In this document: positions 15,811-25,144 of the stretch, one piece after another
How the letters are laid out: each line of letters starts with the position of its first letter
Position numbering within the stretch: position 1 is the first letter of the stretch
Assembly (NCBI GenBank): GCA_041913045.1
Contig: JAYSGB010000009.1
Span: 1-64,000, forward strand
Direction: 5' to 3'
DNA: 64,000 nucleotides
Source: CAMLOF01 sp041913045
GTDB taxonomy: Bacteria > Pseudomonadota > Gammaproteobacteria > Burkholderiales > Burkholderiaceae_C
Made by a program: the position numbers and the translations under genes
The notes under the pieces: model-generated
Seen by the model: only the letters and a program-made list of their open reading frames with translations
What the model was told of the DNA's origin: nothing
Databases searched by the model: none

Positions 15811-16707
15811 TCACATGTTCGCTGTTTTCGGCTGTGCCGCGAGCCAGCGTTGCTCGTATTGCATGGGGCTGATGTAGCCCAGCGTCGAATGCAGCCTGCG
15901 GCTGTTGTACCAGAGCAGCCAGTCGATGACTTCATCCTTAGCGGCTCGGCGGGTTTGAAACCGCATGCCATACAGCCGCTCCACCTTGAGTGACCCGAAC
16001 AGGGTTTCGCTGCACGCATTGTCCCAGCAGTCGCCCTTGCGGCTCATGGAGCTGCGCATACCGTAGCCCTTGAGCAGGCCTTGGAAGTCGCTGCTGCAAT
16101 ACTGGCTACCCCGGTCGCTGTGGAAGATGAGGCCGCTGCGCTTGTCTGGGCAGCGGCGGAACCACGCCATGCGCAGGGCGTCCATGACCAACTGGCGCGT
16201 CATGCGCTCACCCAGGCTCCAGCCCACCACCTGGCGGCTGAACAGGTCGATGACCACGGCCAGGTACAACCAGCCTTCGTCGGTGGCGATGTAGGTGATG
16301 TCACCCGCCCAGGCCTGGTCGGGGGCCGCCACATTGAATCGACGCTCCAGCAGGTTGGGCGCCACTGGCAAGTTGTGCCGACTGTTGGTAGTGGCCTTGA
16401 AACGCCGCTTGCCTCGTGCCTTGATGCCGTGTTGCTGCATGAGCTTGCGTACCCGGTCTTTGCCCACCCGAATACCACGCGCAACCAACTCCTTCCACAC
16501 CCGTGGCCAGCCGTAGCTGCCTTTGCTCTCGGCGTGGATGGCTTTGATGTGCACCAGCAAGGCATCGTCGCTCAGGCGGTTGCGCTCAACGCCTTGTGCC
16601 TGGCGCGTGAAGTGCTGGTGGTAGCCGCCAGGGCTCACGCCCAACACTTCGCACATCACCGACACCGGCCAGCGGCTACGCTGTCGCTGGATAAATGCGT
16701 ACTTCAC
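15811..16707 (-). CDS. IS3-family transposase OrfB (DDE integrase core)
   Basis: 298 residues from the ATG at 16707. HTH-like residues are followed by the retroviral-type integrase core with catalytic D in DITYIATDEGW, D in FHSDRGSQYCS and E in DNACSETLFGSLK. In this family the active enzyme is an OrfAB fusion made by -1 frameshifting. The orfA 3' end has the slippery run A-AAA-AAG (minus strand, around 16738-16743), consistent with that mechanism. Confidence 0.92.
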   Translation of the reverse strand: MKYAFIQRQRSRWPVSVMCEVLGVSPGGYHQHFTRQAQGVERNRLSDDALLVHIKAIHAESKGSYGWPRVWKELVARGIRVGKDRVRKLMQQHGIKARGKRRFKATTNSRHNLPVAPNLLERRFNVAAPDQAWAGDITYIATDEGWLYLAVVIDLFSRQVVGWSLGERMTRQLVMDALRMAWFRRCPDKRSGLIFHSDRGSQYCSSDFQGLLKGYGMRSSMSRKGDCWDNACSETLFGSLKVERLYGMRFQTRRAAKDEVIDWLLWYNSRRLHSTLGYISPMQYEQRWLAAQPKTANM

Positions 16708-16997
16708 AGCGACTCTTTCGCGAAGTACGCCGTGGCCTTTTTTAGGATGTCGCGCTCCATCTTGACCCGCGCCAACTCAGCACGCAACCGGCTGATTTCC
16801 ATCTGCTCAGCACTCACCGGCTTGCTGTCCGCCCCTGTAAGCCGACCTTCCCGACTGGCCTTGACCCAGTTGAACAAGGTCTGCTCCACCAGCCCAAGGC
16901 TGCGCGAGACCGCCGCCATGCTCTGCCCCGATTGCACCAGCCGCACCGCCTCCTGCTTGAACTCCAGCGTGTAGCGCGACCTCACCGTCTTCGTCAT
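16704..16997 (-). CDS. IS3-family transposase OrfA (HTH)
   Basis: 97 residues from the ATG at 16997, preceded by GGAGAG. The helix-turn-helix segment RYTLEFKQEAVRLVQSGQS and SRSLGLVEQTLFNWVK binds the IS ends, and a C-terminal leucine-zipper-like helix (EISRLRAELARVKMERDILKKA) supports dimerisation. Its stop overlaps orfB by 4 bases, and the frameshift site lies near ILKKA. Confidence 0.92.
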   Translation of the reverse strand: MTKTVRSRYTLEFKQEAVRLVQSGQSMAAVSRSLGLVEQTLFNWVKASREGRLTGADSKPVSAEQMEISRLRAELARVKMERDILKKATAYFAKESL

Positions 16998-17060
16998 TCC
17001 ATCTCTCCTTGCCTGTATTGAATCACTCAGCAAGAGATTCGTTTTTCAGGGGCAAGGTCA

Positions 17061-18332
17061 TTTCTCTCCTGGGCGCTAGTGGATACCACCGCTGCGCTTA
17101 CGCAGGTTGGCTCTTCAGCAAAAGAGACAGAGAGGGCGATCAGCGAGCTTCTTAAGGTCGCAGGGGGCAAATTTTTGACGTCTCTGGCGGGACTTTTCGC
17201 ATCCATCGTCTGGACTTACAAGTCCAAAAGGGCATTGAATGAACTGAATGGTGCCTGTGGGGCACTGTTGGAAGCTTTGAGCAGGCTCGCGCCACCAAAC
17301 GGTGCCGAGTTGCTTTTGCGCCAAAAGCTGGAGGTCGCCAAGGACTCGTTAGGCCTATCCGAAGAGATGTTGACAGAAGCGCGGGAGCAGACTGGAACTT
17401 TCAAGCGGTTTGAAACAGATCTGGCGGTCACTTTAGCGGGGGCTATCACTAAGTCGTTCTCCCCTCAAATGGAAGCGATGACCGCTAAGTTGGTGGCATC
17501 CATTGATGGGCTCAGCGACAAGCTGGGAACAATGAATCAGGAAGCGCTGCAAAAGATGCTTCAAGATTTCGCTGTCATGCTCAAACAGGAAACGGATTCG
17601 GAAATGGCTCAACTACGGCAAACCTTGTCTGAGTTGGCTGGAAAGCTCGAAGGTGCCGGTGCGACATTGGGTAAGGGGGCAGAGGGAGCGGCCACCGCAA
17701 TCAACGATGCTGGCGCTCAGTTGGTTGCCAGAGTGCAAGAGATTTCACAGAACCTCTCAACTGGAGCCTCGAATTTGGAGGTTGCCGCTGGATCGGTGAA
17801 GCTGGCGATGAATGATCTGGAGGTAACCATGATGGAAGCATCCAACATCGGCAAGCGTGGCGCACTTTTTGTGAACGAAGCACTGGAGAAAACAGGAAAA
17901 ACCGTCCAAAGCCTTGATTCCATATCAGGTGGACTGGCAGATGCTGCGACCGCACTTCAGTCAGTAAGTGGGAAGATTGGCGAGGTGGTCGACAACGTCG
18001 AGGAACTGTCGCGTGAGCAAAGAGCTGTCGTATCAGCTGTGCGTGAGGTCGCCCCCGCTGCGCAGGCAGCGGTTGAGCGAGTCGCTTCGGTCCTCGAAGT
18101 GGCTGGCAGGCAATCTAAAGAGTCTATAGAAGCCACTGCAGCCACCTTGACGCGGACCGTCGCTTCTATCACCGAAGGGGTGACGTCGTATACAGACCAA
18201 GTGGCAGATCTTCACCGCAAGATGGACGGTCAATTGGCCAAGGCTGTGGGCAGTTTTGACAAAGGCGTCAGTGAGCTTTCGGAGTCTGTCGAAGAGCTGG
18301 CCGAAATCATGCAGAAGTCCAAGAGGGCGTGA
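17061..18332 (+). pseudogene. zorA: Truncated ZorA, MotA-like subunit of Zorya
   Basis: The open frame begins directly at the IS3 end (FLSWALVDTTAALTQVG) and continues through KFLTSLAGLFASIVWTYKSKRAL, the ZorA/MotA-like membrane segment. A ~300-residue tail follows with heptad-like repeats rich in Ala, Glu and Ser, matching the long intracellular tail of ZorA. The first membrane helices are missing, so the proton channel with ZorB cannot form normally. A GTG at 17079 could start a 417-aa remnant. zorB follows without a gap, showing the locus was intact before the IS event. Confidence 0.85.
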
Positions 18333-18334
18333 TC

Positions 18335-19075
18335 ATGTTGCTACATCGGTCTACCTCTGAACATGGCCTAAGTGATGAACCGGAACACAGTTATCTTGCA
18401 TCAGCAGCGGATTTGATGATCGGATTGCTTTTTGTGTTCATCATCATGGTGGCATTTCTTGCATTGCAGAAAAAGGCTGAGCAAGAAGCTCGTGCTGGCG
18501 ACAGAGATCCTCGGGGTGCGGTCACGATAGCAATTGGTGAGGAAATTCGAAAGACTTTACCCACGGTCAAGGTGGACCCGTCTAGTGGGGTGATCACATT
18601 GCCGGAAGACTTGTTGTTTGATATAGGGAGTTCTGTGCTCAAGGAGTCGGCGGTTGAAAGGCTCGGAGAGACATCAAAAAAGTTAGCAGAGGTCTTGAGG
18701 TGTTTTGTCGCCAATCAAATGACTAAGTTAACGTGTAAACAGAATCCATTTGGTCATCAGATTGAGACCATATTTATTGAAGGTCATACCGATAGTCGGC
18801 CCATGAATCGGCTTGGTGGCAATATCAAGCTCTCTCTTGATCGCGCCATTTCGGTCAACGCGGCTCTGGTTCAAGGAACCTCTTTGTCTGGATTCAAAAA
18901 CAAGAACGAACATCCTGTTTTTTCCTACAGTGCGTATGCGGAAAGCCGTCCTCTGATTAAGGAAGATCCTTCAGATGGTCGGAATCGACGCGTCGACTTG
19001 AGAATCGTCTTGACATACAAGCCAGCCGATGCCGATACGCAAATTGATGCAGTGAGTTCAGCTGTTAAAAACTGA
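18335..19075 (+). CDS. zorB: ZorB, MotB/OmpA-like subunit of Zorya
   Basis: 246 residues. A single membrane helix (LMIGLLFVFIIMVAFLAL) is preceded by SAAD, whose Asp is residue 26, the same number as the essential proton-channel Asp of E. coli ZorB. The C-terminal OmpA/MotB peptidoglycan-binding domain shows IEGHTDSRP, LSLDRAISV and GRNRRVDLRI. ZorB anchors the ZorA5ZorB2 motor to the wall. The ATG at 18335 follows the zorA stop by 2 bases; a GTG at 18329 overlapping that stop is an alternative. Confidence 0.93.
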   Translation: MLLHRSTSEHGLSDEPEHSYLASAADLMIGLLFVFIIMVAFLALQKKAEQEARAGDRDPRGAVTIAIGEEIRKTLPTVKVDPSSGVITLPEDLLFDIGSSVLKESAVERLGETSKKLAEVLRCFVANQMTKLTCKQNPFGHQIETIFIEGHTDSRPMNRLGGNIKLSLDRAISVNAALVQGTSLSGFKNKNEHPVFSYSAYAESRPLIKEDPSDGRNRRVDLRIVLTYKPADADTQIDAVSSAVKN

Positions 19076-19077
19076 AA

Positions 19078-20469
19078 ATGTTTACGCCCCTGCCTCAGTC
19101 AATGTCCAAATTGGAAGCGGCCGTGCAACTGCTCGACGACCCAGGGCTGCAGCCGCCACCGCCCGACATCTTAGAGATCGGTGAGCGTCTGAGAAAAGTT
19201 TATGCGCGGGCGCGTTCAAATGGCTACACCGATATCAGTCGCAGTGAACTGCGTAAGTTGCCTTTTGCGTACTGGGCCTCCTCCTCTCCCGTACTTACCC
19301 AGGTTGAACCTGATCTCGTAAGTCAGTATTGGAATATACACCTTCCCCAGGCGTTGACCGCCAGTCCACGGCGTGCCAAGCGATGGTTGGCGCCGCTCTT
19401 CTTCGTCTACTGTGAGCGCTTTTCTCAAAAAGACAGCGAGTTTCTTGCCTTTGCGTCAAGGCTCGTACGCGCGATCCAGATGGCGCAGGGCTTGTTTGCC
19501 CAAAGGATGCAATTCCTTCAGTCGGAGTATCGATTTTTTAATCCAATCGAAGCTCCGAGTCGTTTGGCCAACTTTTTCTTTCTGAGTCGAACAAAGGCCT
19601 TGGATGCATTACTCAGCGATCTTCAACTTTGGCCAGGTTTCCTCGCGTCCGAATTTGGATCAGCTGTTTTTAAAGCAGGTCTCGGTGCTTCTGTGGAGAG
19701 TCTCCGGGATTCACAGACTGTTCATCGATTGCTGGATTGGGCAAGACGTGGACAGGTCAAAGTAGTCAAGACAGACCTACGTATTACGTTTGCTAACGCA
19801 CTGTTGAGCTGCTGGGTCGGCCGTAAGCCCGTAGAGTCTTTGAAGAATGTCTTAGTGGATCATTTTTTGAAGGAGTACGGCGACCCCCGATTCCAATCTC
19901 ATCTTCACTATCAGTGGGATGGTGTTTCTCAGCAAGCCAAAGGAGTCATTCTCAATTGGTTGACTGGTGACACATTGCGCGGCTTTATGAAGTTGCTGCA
20001 GCGCACTGCGGATGATATTTGGCAGTATCGACAGAAGTTCTGGATGGCGTACTACGAGAGGGGATATATCGATGAAGCATGGATGGCTCTTGGAGACACA
20101 GCATGGTGGGCTGCTCAGAGCCTAAAAGCAGATGAAAAGGGAATGGGTTGCGCACGTTTGGATGGTGGCGCGGCGAGCAATCAATCCGTTCTGATCCTGA
20201 AGATTGGGGGCCTCGTTTTTACTGAATGGAGTCACAACGGCAGCTTGCGTGCTTATCGTGAAGGTAGTCCGGAAGCGCCGACGCTTTACAAGTCCAGTTA
20301 CCACGGTGCGGACCTGCGATCGGCAACGTCACTTGATTTTCACGACGGCATGAACATGAATCCTGAACTTCGACACATGAACGCTGAGGGTGGAACTTGG
20401 CAACGCAAAGCAAGAGATTTCATTCGTCGACAAACCAACGTGCATTTGAGTGATTCGGAGATTTTGTGA
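19078..20469 (+). CDS. zorC: ZorC, EH-signature protein of type I Zorya
   Basis: 463 residues. The N-terminal three-quarters is helical without recognisable catalytic motifs. Near residues 375-400 lies the EH signature segment LKIGGLVFTEWSHNGSLRAY, which defines ZorC. It starts 2 bases after zorB, and its stop overlaps the zorD start. In type I Zorya, ZorC binds DNA and works with ZorD after the motor signals phage contact. Presence of ZorC and ZorD rather than ZorE sets the type. Confidence 0.92.
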   Translation: MFTPLPQSMSKLEAAVQLLDDPGLQPPPPDILEIGERLRKVYARARSNGYTDISRSELRKLPFAYWASSSPVLTQVEPDLVSQYWNIHLPQALTASPRRAKRWLAPLFFVYCERFSQKDSEFLAFASRLVRAIQMAQGLFAQRMQFLQSEYRFFNPIEAPSRLANFFFLSRTKALDALLSDLQLWPGFLASEFGSAVFKAGLGASVESLRDSQTVHRLLDWARRGQVKVVKTDLRITFANALLSCWVGRKPVESLKNVLVDHFLKEYGDPRFQSHLHYQWDGVSQQAKGVILNWLTGDTLRGFMKLLQRTADDIWQYRQKFWMAYYERGYIDEAWMALGDTAWWAAQSLKADEKGMGCARLDGGAASNQSVLILKIGGLVFTEWSHNGSLRAYREGSPEAPTLYKSSYHGADLRSATSLDFHDGMNMNPELRHMNAEGGTWQRKARDFIRRQTNVHLSDSEIL

Positions 20470-23282
20470 ATCTTGACTTGACTCCACACGGTGTGACGTG
20501 GCTTCTCAGTAATACCGTCTCTAATTGGCAAGCGTCTCTGCCCATTCAGGCGGCGACGGCTTTGAACGATTTCCTTGCCGAGCACATGGAAGTGCTTGAT
20601 CAGACATCCCTTACTGTGCCAGCGGAGATCGTTGCGTCATGGTCGGAGGTTGCAGCATTGCAGTTGGGTCTTCCATCGAATTGCCCGCTCGCTTTTGATG
20701 TGCGTCTTTCTGGTGCGATGGGTAAGCCTGGTGCGCAAATCAGTGTTCGGTGGCTTCAGCCAGGTAAAACTATCTCAGCTCGTGATGTTTCAATTGATAG
20801 ACTTTGGTTGAACTATCAGGGGAAAAAATACAGGGTTAACTCACCAATTTATGACGTGCTGGGTCTTGTCGAGCGATTTAACAAGACACTGGACGCGACC
20901 ATCGAGGAGCAGTTCCGTCTTTGGGCTGACATTCGGACTGCCTTGGGTGATTCTGGGGCCGAGAAGCTCACCGACAGTTTTTTGCGGTCTTTCCGGGTGA
21001 TCTCGGCCTCAGCGTTGACCTTCTCGATAAGAACAGATGCGCGTGGGGAAGTGCAGCTAGATCCTGTTCTGTTGACCGAGAGGGGTGAGAGCGGTGACGG
21101 AACATCCGCACTCGTTCGTGCTTTGTCTGAAGTGGATGAGGAGCTTTTCCCTCAGAGGTTGGATCAGTTGCGCGAAGGGGTGCCAGCGTTCCCCTTAAGT
21201 CAGGGTACCTATGTCGTTGCCGATGAGCCTTTGCAGCGTGCATTGGCGGCGGTGCGTAAGCTCAGGAAGGCTCCTGCAGAGCAGCGCAAGCGTGCTGCAA
21301 TGTATCCCGAAGCGGTTATTCGCGAATTGATGGAGGCCGAAGAGTCAGAGCCAACGGTTTTTGTCGAGACTGAAAAGTTCGCCGAGCGTGTTCGTGATGT
21401 CGGTGAGTGGTCTGCACCGGTGTTGCCATGGATCAAGATTTCCCCTCAAAAGTGGGATGCACCACAGTCTGGTGGTATTCGAATTGACGGGGTTGATTTG
21501 CCACTTGACCAGTCGGCTGTGGCGCAGGCTGTACACGACATACAGGCTGCAATTTCTGAGGGCAAGCCGTCTATCACCGTCGGTGGTCAGAGCATTCCCG
21601 CTACTTCGGCGAATGCAAGCGCGCTGGGTCAGCTGTACAGAGCCATGACCAAACCTCCTGGAGAGTCTGGCACTGAAACACCTGATGATCCTTCAGTCAA
21701 AAACGTCCTGATCATCGAGACCAATTTCGATGAAACCTCATTTACCCGTACATCCCTTGGCAAACGTGCTGGCTATGAGCGACTGCCGCATGGCTTGAAA
21801 ACAAGCCCCAAAAAACACCAGGAGCTGGGTTTGAGTTGGCTCCAAAAGCACTGGATTGAAGGCAGCAGAGGAGCCATGCTGTGCGACGACATGGGCTTGG
21901 GTAAGACCTTCCAGGCACTCGCTTTTTGTTTGTGGCTGCACGAGTGCATGGATGAAGGTTTGTTGCCGAAGAAGCCTTTGCTGGTTGTCGCTCCTGTTGG
22001 TCTTCTGCGAAATTGGGAGTCCGAGATCGATGAGCACCTCTTTGCTCCCGGCCTTGGGGACATGGTTCGCGCCTACGGCGATCATCTCAAATCGCTTCGG
22101 CGAGGTCGGCATCTGGATGGTACAGCTGGACTGGACACTGCACGGTTGGCCTCTGCCAATGTGGTGCTCGCCAACTATGAAGCGGTATCGGATTATCAGT
22201 TGAGTTTTGGAGCCGTACCTTTTGCTGCGGTAGTGTTGGATGAGGCGCAGAAGATCAAATCGCCGAAGGCTCGGATGACGCACGCCATTAAGGGGTTGAA
22301 TGCGGATTTCATGCTGGCTATGACAGGAACGCCAATTGAGAATCGTTTGGCCGATCTTTGGTGTATCGCGGATGCAGTGCAGCCAGGCGCACTCTCCGAC
22401 CTGAAGGAATTTAGCGCAACCTACGAGGTCGAGGGCGCCAATGTTCAGCAACTGCGAGAACAGGTGTGGCAGGAGGAATCTGACATCCGACATGTGCCGA
22501 AGCTGCTCTTGCGACGTCTGAAAACTGAAAAGCTTGATGGACTTCCGGCCAAGCATGAGCACTTGTTGAAGATCCCGATGCCAGCCCGTCAGTTAGAGGC
22601 GTACAAGCGTGCACTGGCTATGAAGGAGATATCTGGGCCTGCAGGTACATTAGGGATGATCCATGCTCTCAGACGTGCGTCGTTGCACCCCGCATTGATT
22701 GAGGGCGGTGCTAAGGCCTCTGAGTTGAAGGTAGAGGATTCAGCACGGTTTATTGCCCTGATGCGTATCTTGGATCGGGTGGCAGAGGGTGGCGAGAAGG
22801 TCTTGGTTTTTCTGGAGTCGTTGGACCTTCAGGATGCGGAGCAGTTACCCCTGCTTTTGCAGCGCCGCTACGGATTGCCCAAATCGCCCATGGTCATCAA
22901 TGGGCAGGTCAGCACCGAGGTTCGGCAGCAGCGTGTCAACGCCTTTCAGCGTGATAAGGGCTTTGACGTGATGCTGCTATCTCCAAAGGCGGGTGGCGTG
23001 GGGCTAACGCTGACAGCGGCCAACCACGTTATTCATCTGTCCCGGTGGTGGAACCCTGCAGTGGAGGACCAATGTTCAGATAGGGTTTACCGAATCGGTC
23101 AATCCAAGCCTGTTCACATTTATTACCCTCTGGCGGTCTTGCCGGGTCGCGAGGAACACAGCTTTGATTGGCAGCTGCAGATCCTAATGGATCGGAAACG
23201 TAAGCTGGCGTTGAATCTTCTGTCTGCGCCTGCGTTTACCCACGAGGATTATCAAACTCTTGTGGCTGGTATCCAAAAATAG
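20466..23282 (+). CDS. zorD: ZorD, SNF2-type helicase/nuclease of type I Zorya
   Basis: 938 residues from a GTG that overlaps the zorC stop. The C-terminal half is an SNF2 translocase: Walker A DDMGLGKT (K480), DEAQ box (592-595), motif III AMTGTPIENR, and motif VI RVYRIGQ (873-879). The N-terminal half is the ZorD-specific region. ZorD degrades phage DNA in the known type I system. It looks intact, so the defect of this locus lies only in zorA. Confidence 0.92.
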   Translation: MNLDLTPHGVTWLLSNTVSNWQASLPIQAATALNDFLAEHMEVLDQTSLTVPAEIVASWSEVAALQLGLPSNCPLAFDVRLSGAMGKPGAQISVRWLQPGKTISARDVSIDRLWLNYQGKKYRVNSPIYDVLGLVERFNKTLDATIEEQFRLWADIRTALGDSGAEKLTDSFLRSFRVISASALTFSIRTDARGEVQLDPVLLTERGESGDGTSALVRALSEVDEELFPQRLDQLREGVPAFPLSQGTYVVADEPLQRALAAVRKLRKAPAEQRKRAAMYPEAVIRELMEAEESEPTVFVETEKFAERVRDVGEWSAPVLPWIKISPQKWDAPQSGGIRIDGVDLPLDQSAVAQAVHDIQAAISEGKPSITVGGQSIPATSANASALGQLYRAMTKPPGESGTETPDDPSVKNVLIIETNFDETSFTRTSLGKRAGYERLPHGLKTSPKKHQELGLSWLQKHWIEGSRGAMLCDDMGLGKTFQALAFCLWLHECMDEGLLPKKPLLVVAPVGLLRNWESEIDEHLFAPGLGDMVRAYGDHLKSLRRGRHLDGTAGLDTARLASANVVLANYEAVSDYQLSFGAVPFAAVVLDEAQKIKSPKARMTHAIKGLNADFMLAMTGTPIENRLADLWCIADAVQPGALSDLKEFSATYEVEGANVQQLREQVWQEESDIRHVPKLLLRRLKTEKLDGLPAKHEHLLKIPMPARQLEAYKRALAMKEISGPAGTLGMIHALRRASLHPALIEGGAKASELKVEDSARFIALMRILDRVAEGGEKVLVFLESLDLQDAEQLPLLLQRRYGLPKSPMVINGQVSTEVRQQRVNAFQRDKGFDVMLLSPKAGGVGLTLTAANHVIHLSRWWNPAVEDQCSDRVYRIGQSKPVHIYYPLAVLPGREEHSFDWQLQILMDRKRKLALNLLSAPAFTHEDYQTLVAGIQK

Positions 23283-23486
23283 AAAGTCGATTCATGCCTC
23301 AGTTCGATGAGGTCTGCGAAGGAAATGTTCTGATTTCCTGCCGGTTTCCCACAGGGGCGCGAGCCTAGCGTGGTCGGGCGTCAGTTTGGATTGCCCTTGT
23401 AGTCCACGTAAGGCGTTAGGTCGACGTGTTTGGCGCTGAGCCGAAAGGTCGAATCTTGCGGTTCCGATATATCTTTGTCGTCCGTT

Positions 23487-24089
23487 TCAAATCGCCGCAG
23501 CCCAGTCGGTGATGGCGCGTGCAAGTTTTTGGCCGGCCTGCCCAGATGGCTCGATCGGTGACGCCTCGGAAAAATCCGCCGCCTCGGTCAGCAGTGTGCG
23601 AAGGTCGAGGATGTCAAAGCGGTGTTGCATTGCGCTACGAGTCACCACATCATTGAAAACCGACAGCGCGGTCTCAAGGGCCGGGGTCAGTCCCGGCACG
23701 GCGTCGTAAATCGTACAGACCAGGGTAGGCAGTCGGCGCTCGGACACTCGATCCATAAGGTAATCGTAGTGACTCGTGAAATCCGTCTGGATGTGGTTCA
23801 GGTGCGCCAGGGCTTCCATCACGGAACTCACCGGGTGGTCTAGGGTGGGCAGCCATGACAGGGCATCGTTACCACCGACGCTCAGCACCAGATGGGTCGT
23901 GCTCTGAGGCAACCGCTGCAACTGGGCATGCACCTGCCGCGTCACATCGCCGTCGACGGCCAGCAGGGTACAGGCGTGTGGGGATTTCAGCGTACGATGA
24001 AGGTGTTCTAGGACAGATTCGGAGGGCGCCACGTAGCTGGCGTTGTCGAAGATGGAGTCGCCCAGGAGAGCCAGATGGTGGGAGTTCAT
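23487..24089 (-). CDS. SGNH/GDSL hydrolase family protein
   Basis: 200 residues. The nucleophile block is LLGDSIFDN (Ser12), followed by block III SVGGNDAL (Asn in oxyanion position). The C-terminal block usually contributing D-x-x-H reads SPIEPSGQAGQKLA, with Glu where the catalytic His would be, so activity may use another residue or be reduced. It lies 204 bases downstream of zorD in opposite orientation, and next to a WYL regulator reading the same way with 85 bases between. Substrate unknown, perhaps an ester. Confidence 0.78.
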   Translation of the reverse strand: MNSHHLALLGDSIFDNASYVAPSESVLEHLHRTLKSPHACTLLAVDGDVTRQVHAQLQRLPQSTTHLVLSVGGNDALSWLPTLDHPVSSVMEALAHLNHIQTDFTSHYDYLMDRVSERRLPTLVCTIYDAVPGLTPALETALSVFNDVVTRSAMQHRFDILDLRTLLTEAADFSEASPIEPSGQAGQKLARAITDWAAAI

Positions 24090-24174
24090 GGGTTCACATT
24101 CCTTAGTGATTGCCGCCAGAAAGAAGGGGGTGTCTGTCGTTTCTCGAAGCGTCTGCGCTGAGTTTGGGATGTGT

Positions 24175-25143
24175 TCATGAATAGGCCCGAATGGCCTGGG
24201 CCAGTTCCGCCTTAAGGGCGCTTCTCAATTCCTTGGGCTCCAGCGCCTCGACATGCGCCCCGTGACGGAGAACGTCTAGCGTCAACTCCCTCAGGTCCGT
24301 GTATGGCAGCCGCATCTCCATGCGCCCGTCCGTGAGCCACGTGATTTCCTGCTTCGGGTGCCACATCTCCCTTGATACCCAGCGTGCCCGCTCAGCCGAG
24401 AACCGCAGCCGCGCCCACTGCACTTCTCCACCAGAAAATATCCCGTACCCTTGTCCAACGAACTCCTCGAGCGCCCGCTCATCCACCTCCCGGCTCTTGA
24501 CTTCCAGCAGGTGCACTTCTTCCATCGAGTCGAGGGCAAAGGAGCGCAAGCCGCCTCGCATGTGGCACCACGCTACGAGGTACCAGTTGCCCCGGTAATG
24601 CACCACCACTTGGGGTGAGACCACCCGTTCGCTTCGTTCGTCCCTGGCCCGGACGTAGTACCGCAGCGCTAACTGGCGGCGGGTGAGGAGGGCGGTGGCC
24701 ACCATTTCGAAGTGCTGAGCCGCCACCGCACGGTGACCGGTGGTCAGCAGACGGAAGCGCTTCTCCACATCGTCGGCCGCGTGCTGGCCGGATTCAATCA
24801 GGGCCCGCAGCCGTGCTTTCAACGGTTCAACCTGTGCCTTGAGCAGCGTCGGCTGCAGGTCGGACAGCATCGCCTGCATCATCAAGAGCGCGTAGGCCTC
24901 CTGGGCGTTGAACCAAAGGCCTGGCAGGTTCTGGGTTTCTGCCGCACCGTCCTGCTCGTACCGATAGCCCCGCGACTCCCGGTCCCAGACGATGGGGTAG
25001 TTCAGCCGGTCGCGCATGTACTCGATGTCGCGCTTGAACGTTGCCCGGGAGACCGCCAACATTTCCAGCATCGTGCCGATGGGCACCGATCGCCCGCCTT
25101 GTAACAGGGCGTCGATTTTGTAGAAGCGCTCGGTCCGGTCCAT
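24175..25143 (-). CDS. WYL-domain transcriptional regulator
   Basis: 322 residues. An N-terminal winged helix (FYKIDALLQGGRSVPIGTMLEMLAVSRATFKRDIEYMRD) is followed by a WYL ligand-sensing domain (VVVHYRGNWYLVAWCHMRGGLRSF) and a C-terminal WCX extension. WYL regulators are enriched in defence islands and often sense nucleotides or DNA ends. It starts 1 base after the stop of the DUF1810 gene, so the two share a transcript. It may control this cluster or neighbouring Zorya genes; no operator was identified. Confidence 0.88.
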   Translation of the reverse strand: MDRTERFYKIDALLQGGRSVPIGTMLEMLAVSRATFKRDIEYMRDRLNYPIVWDRESRGYRYEQDGAAETQNLPGLWFNAQEAYALLMMQAMLSDLQPTLLKAQVEPLKARLRALIESGQHAADDVEKRFRLLTTGHRAVAAQHFEMVATALLTRRQLALRYYVRARDERSERVVSPQVVVHYRGNWYLVAWCHMRGGLRSFALDSMEEVHLLEVKSREVDERALEEFVGQGYGIFSGGEVQWARLRFSAERARWVSREMWHPKQEITWLTDGRMEMRLPYTDLRELTLDVLRHGAHVEALEPKELRSALKAELAQAIRAYS

Positions 25144-25144
25144 C

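Larger units (their letters stand above)
15775..17060 (-). mobile_element. IS3-family insertion sequence (1286 bp)
   Basis: The ends TGACCTTGCCC (15775) and GGGCAAGGTCA (to 17060, with CAG before GGG) are inverted repeats. Two overlapping frames, orfA and orfB, encode the transposase on the minus strand. The flanks ATTC (left) and TTTC (right) are at best an imperfect target duplication. The element sits against the truncated zorA, so insertion was followed by loss of the zorA 5' end. Confidence 0.9.
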
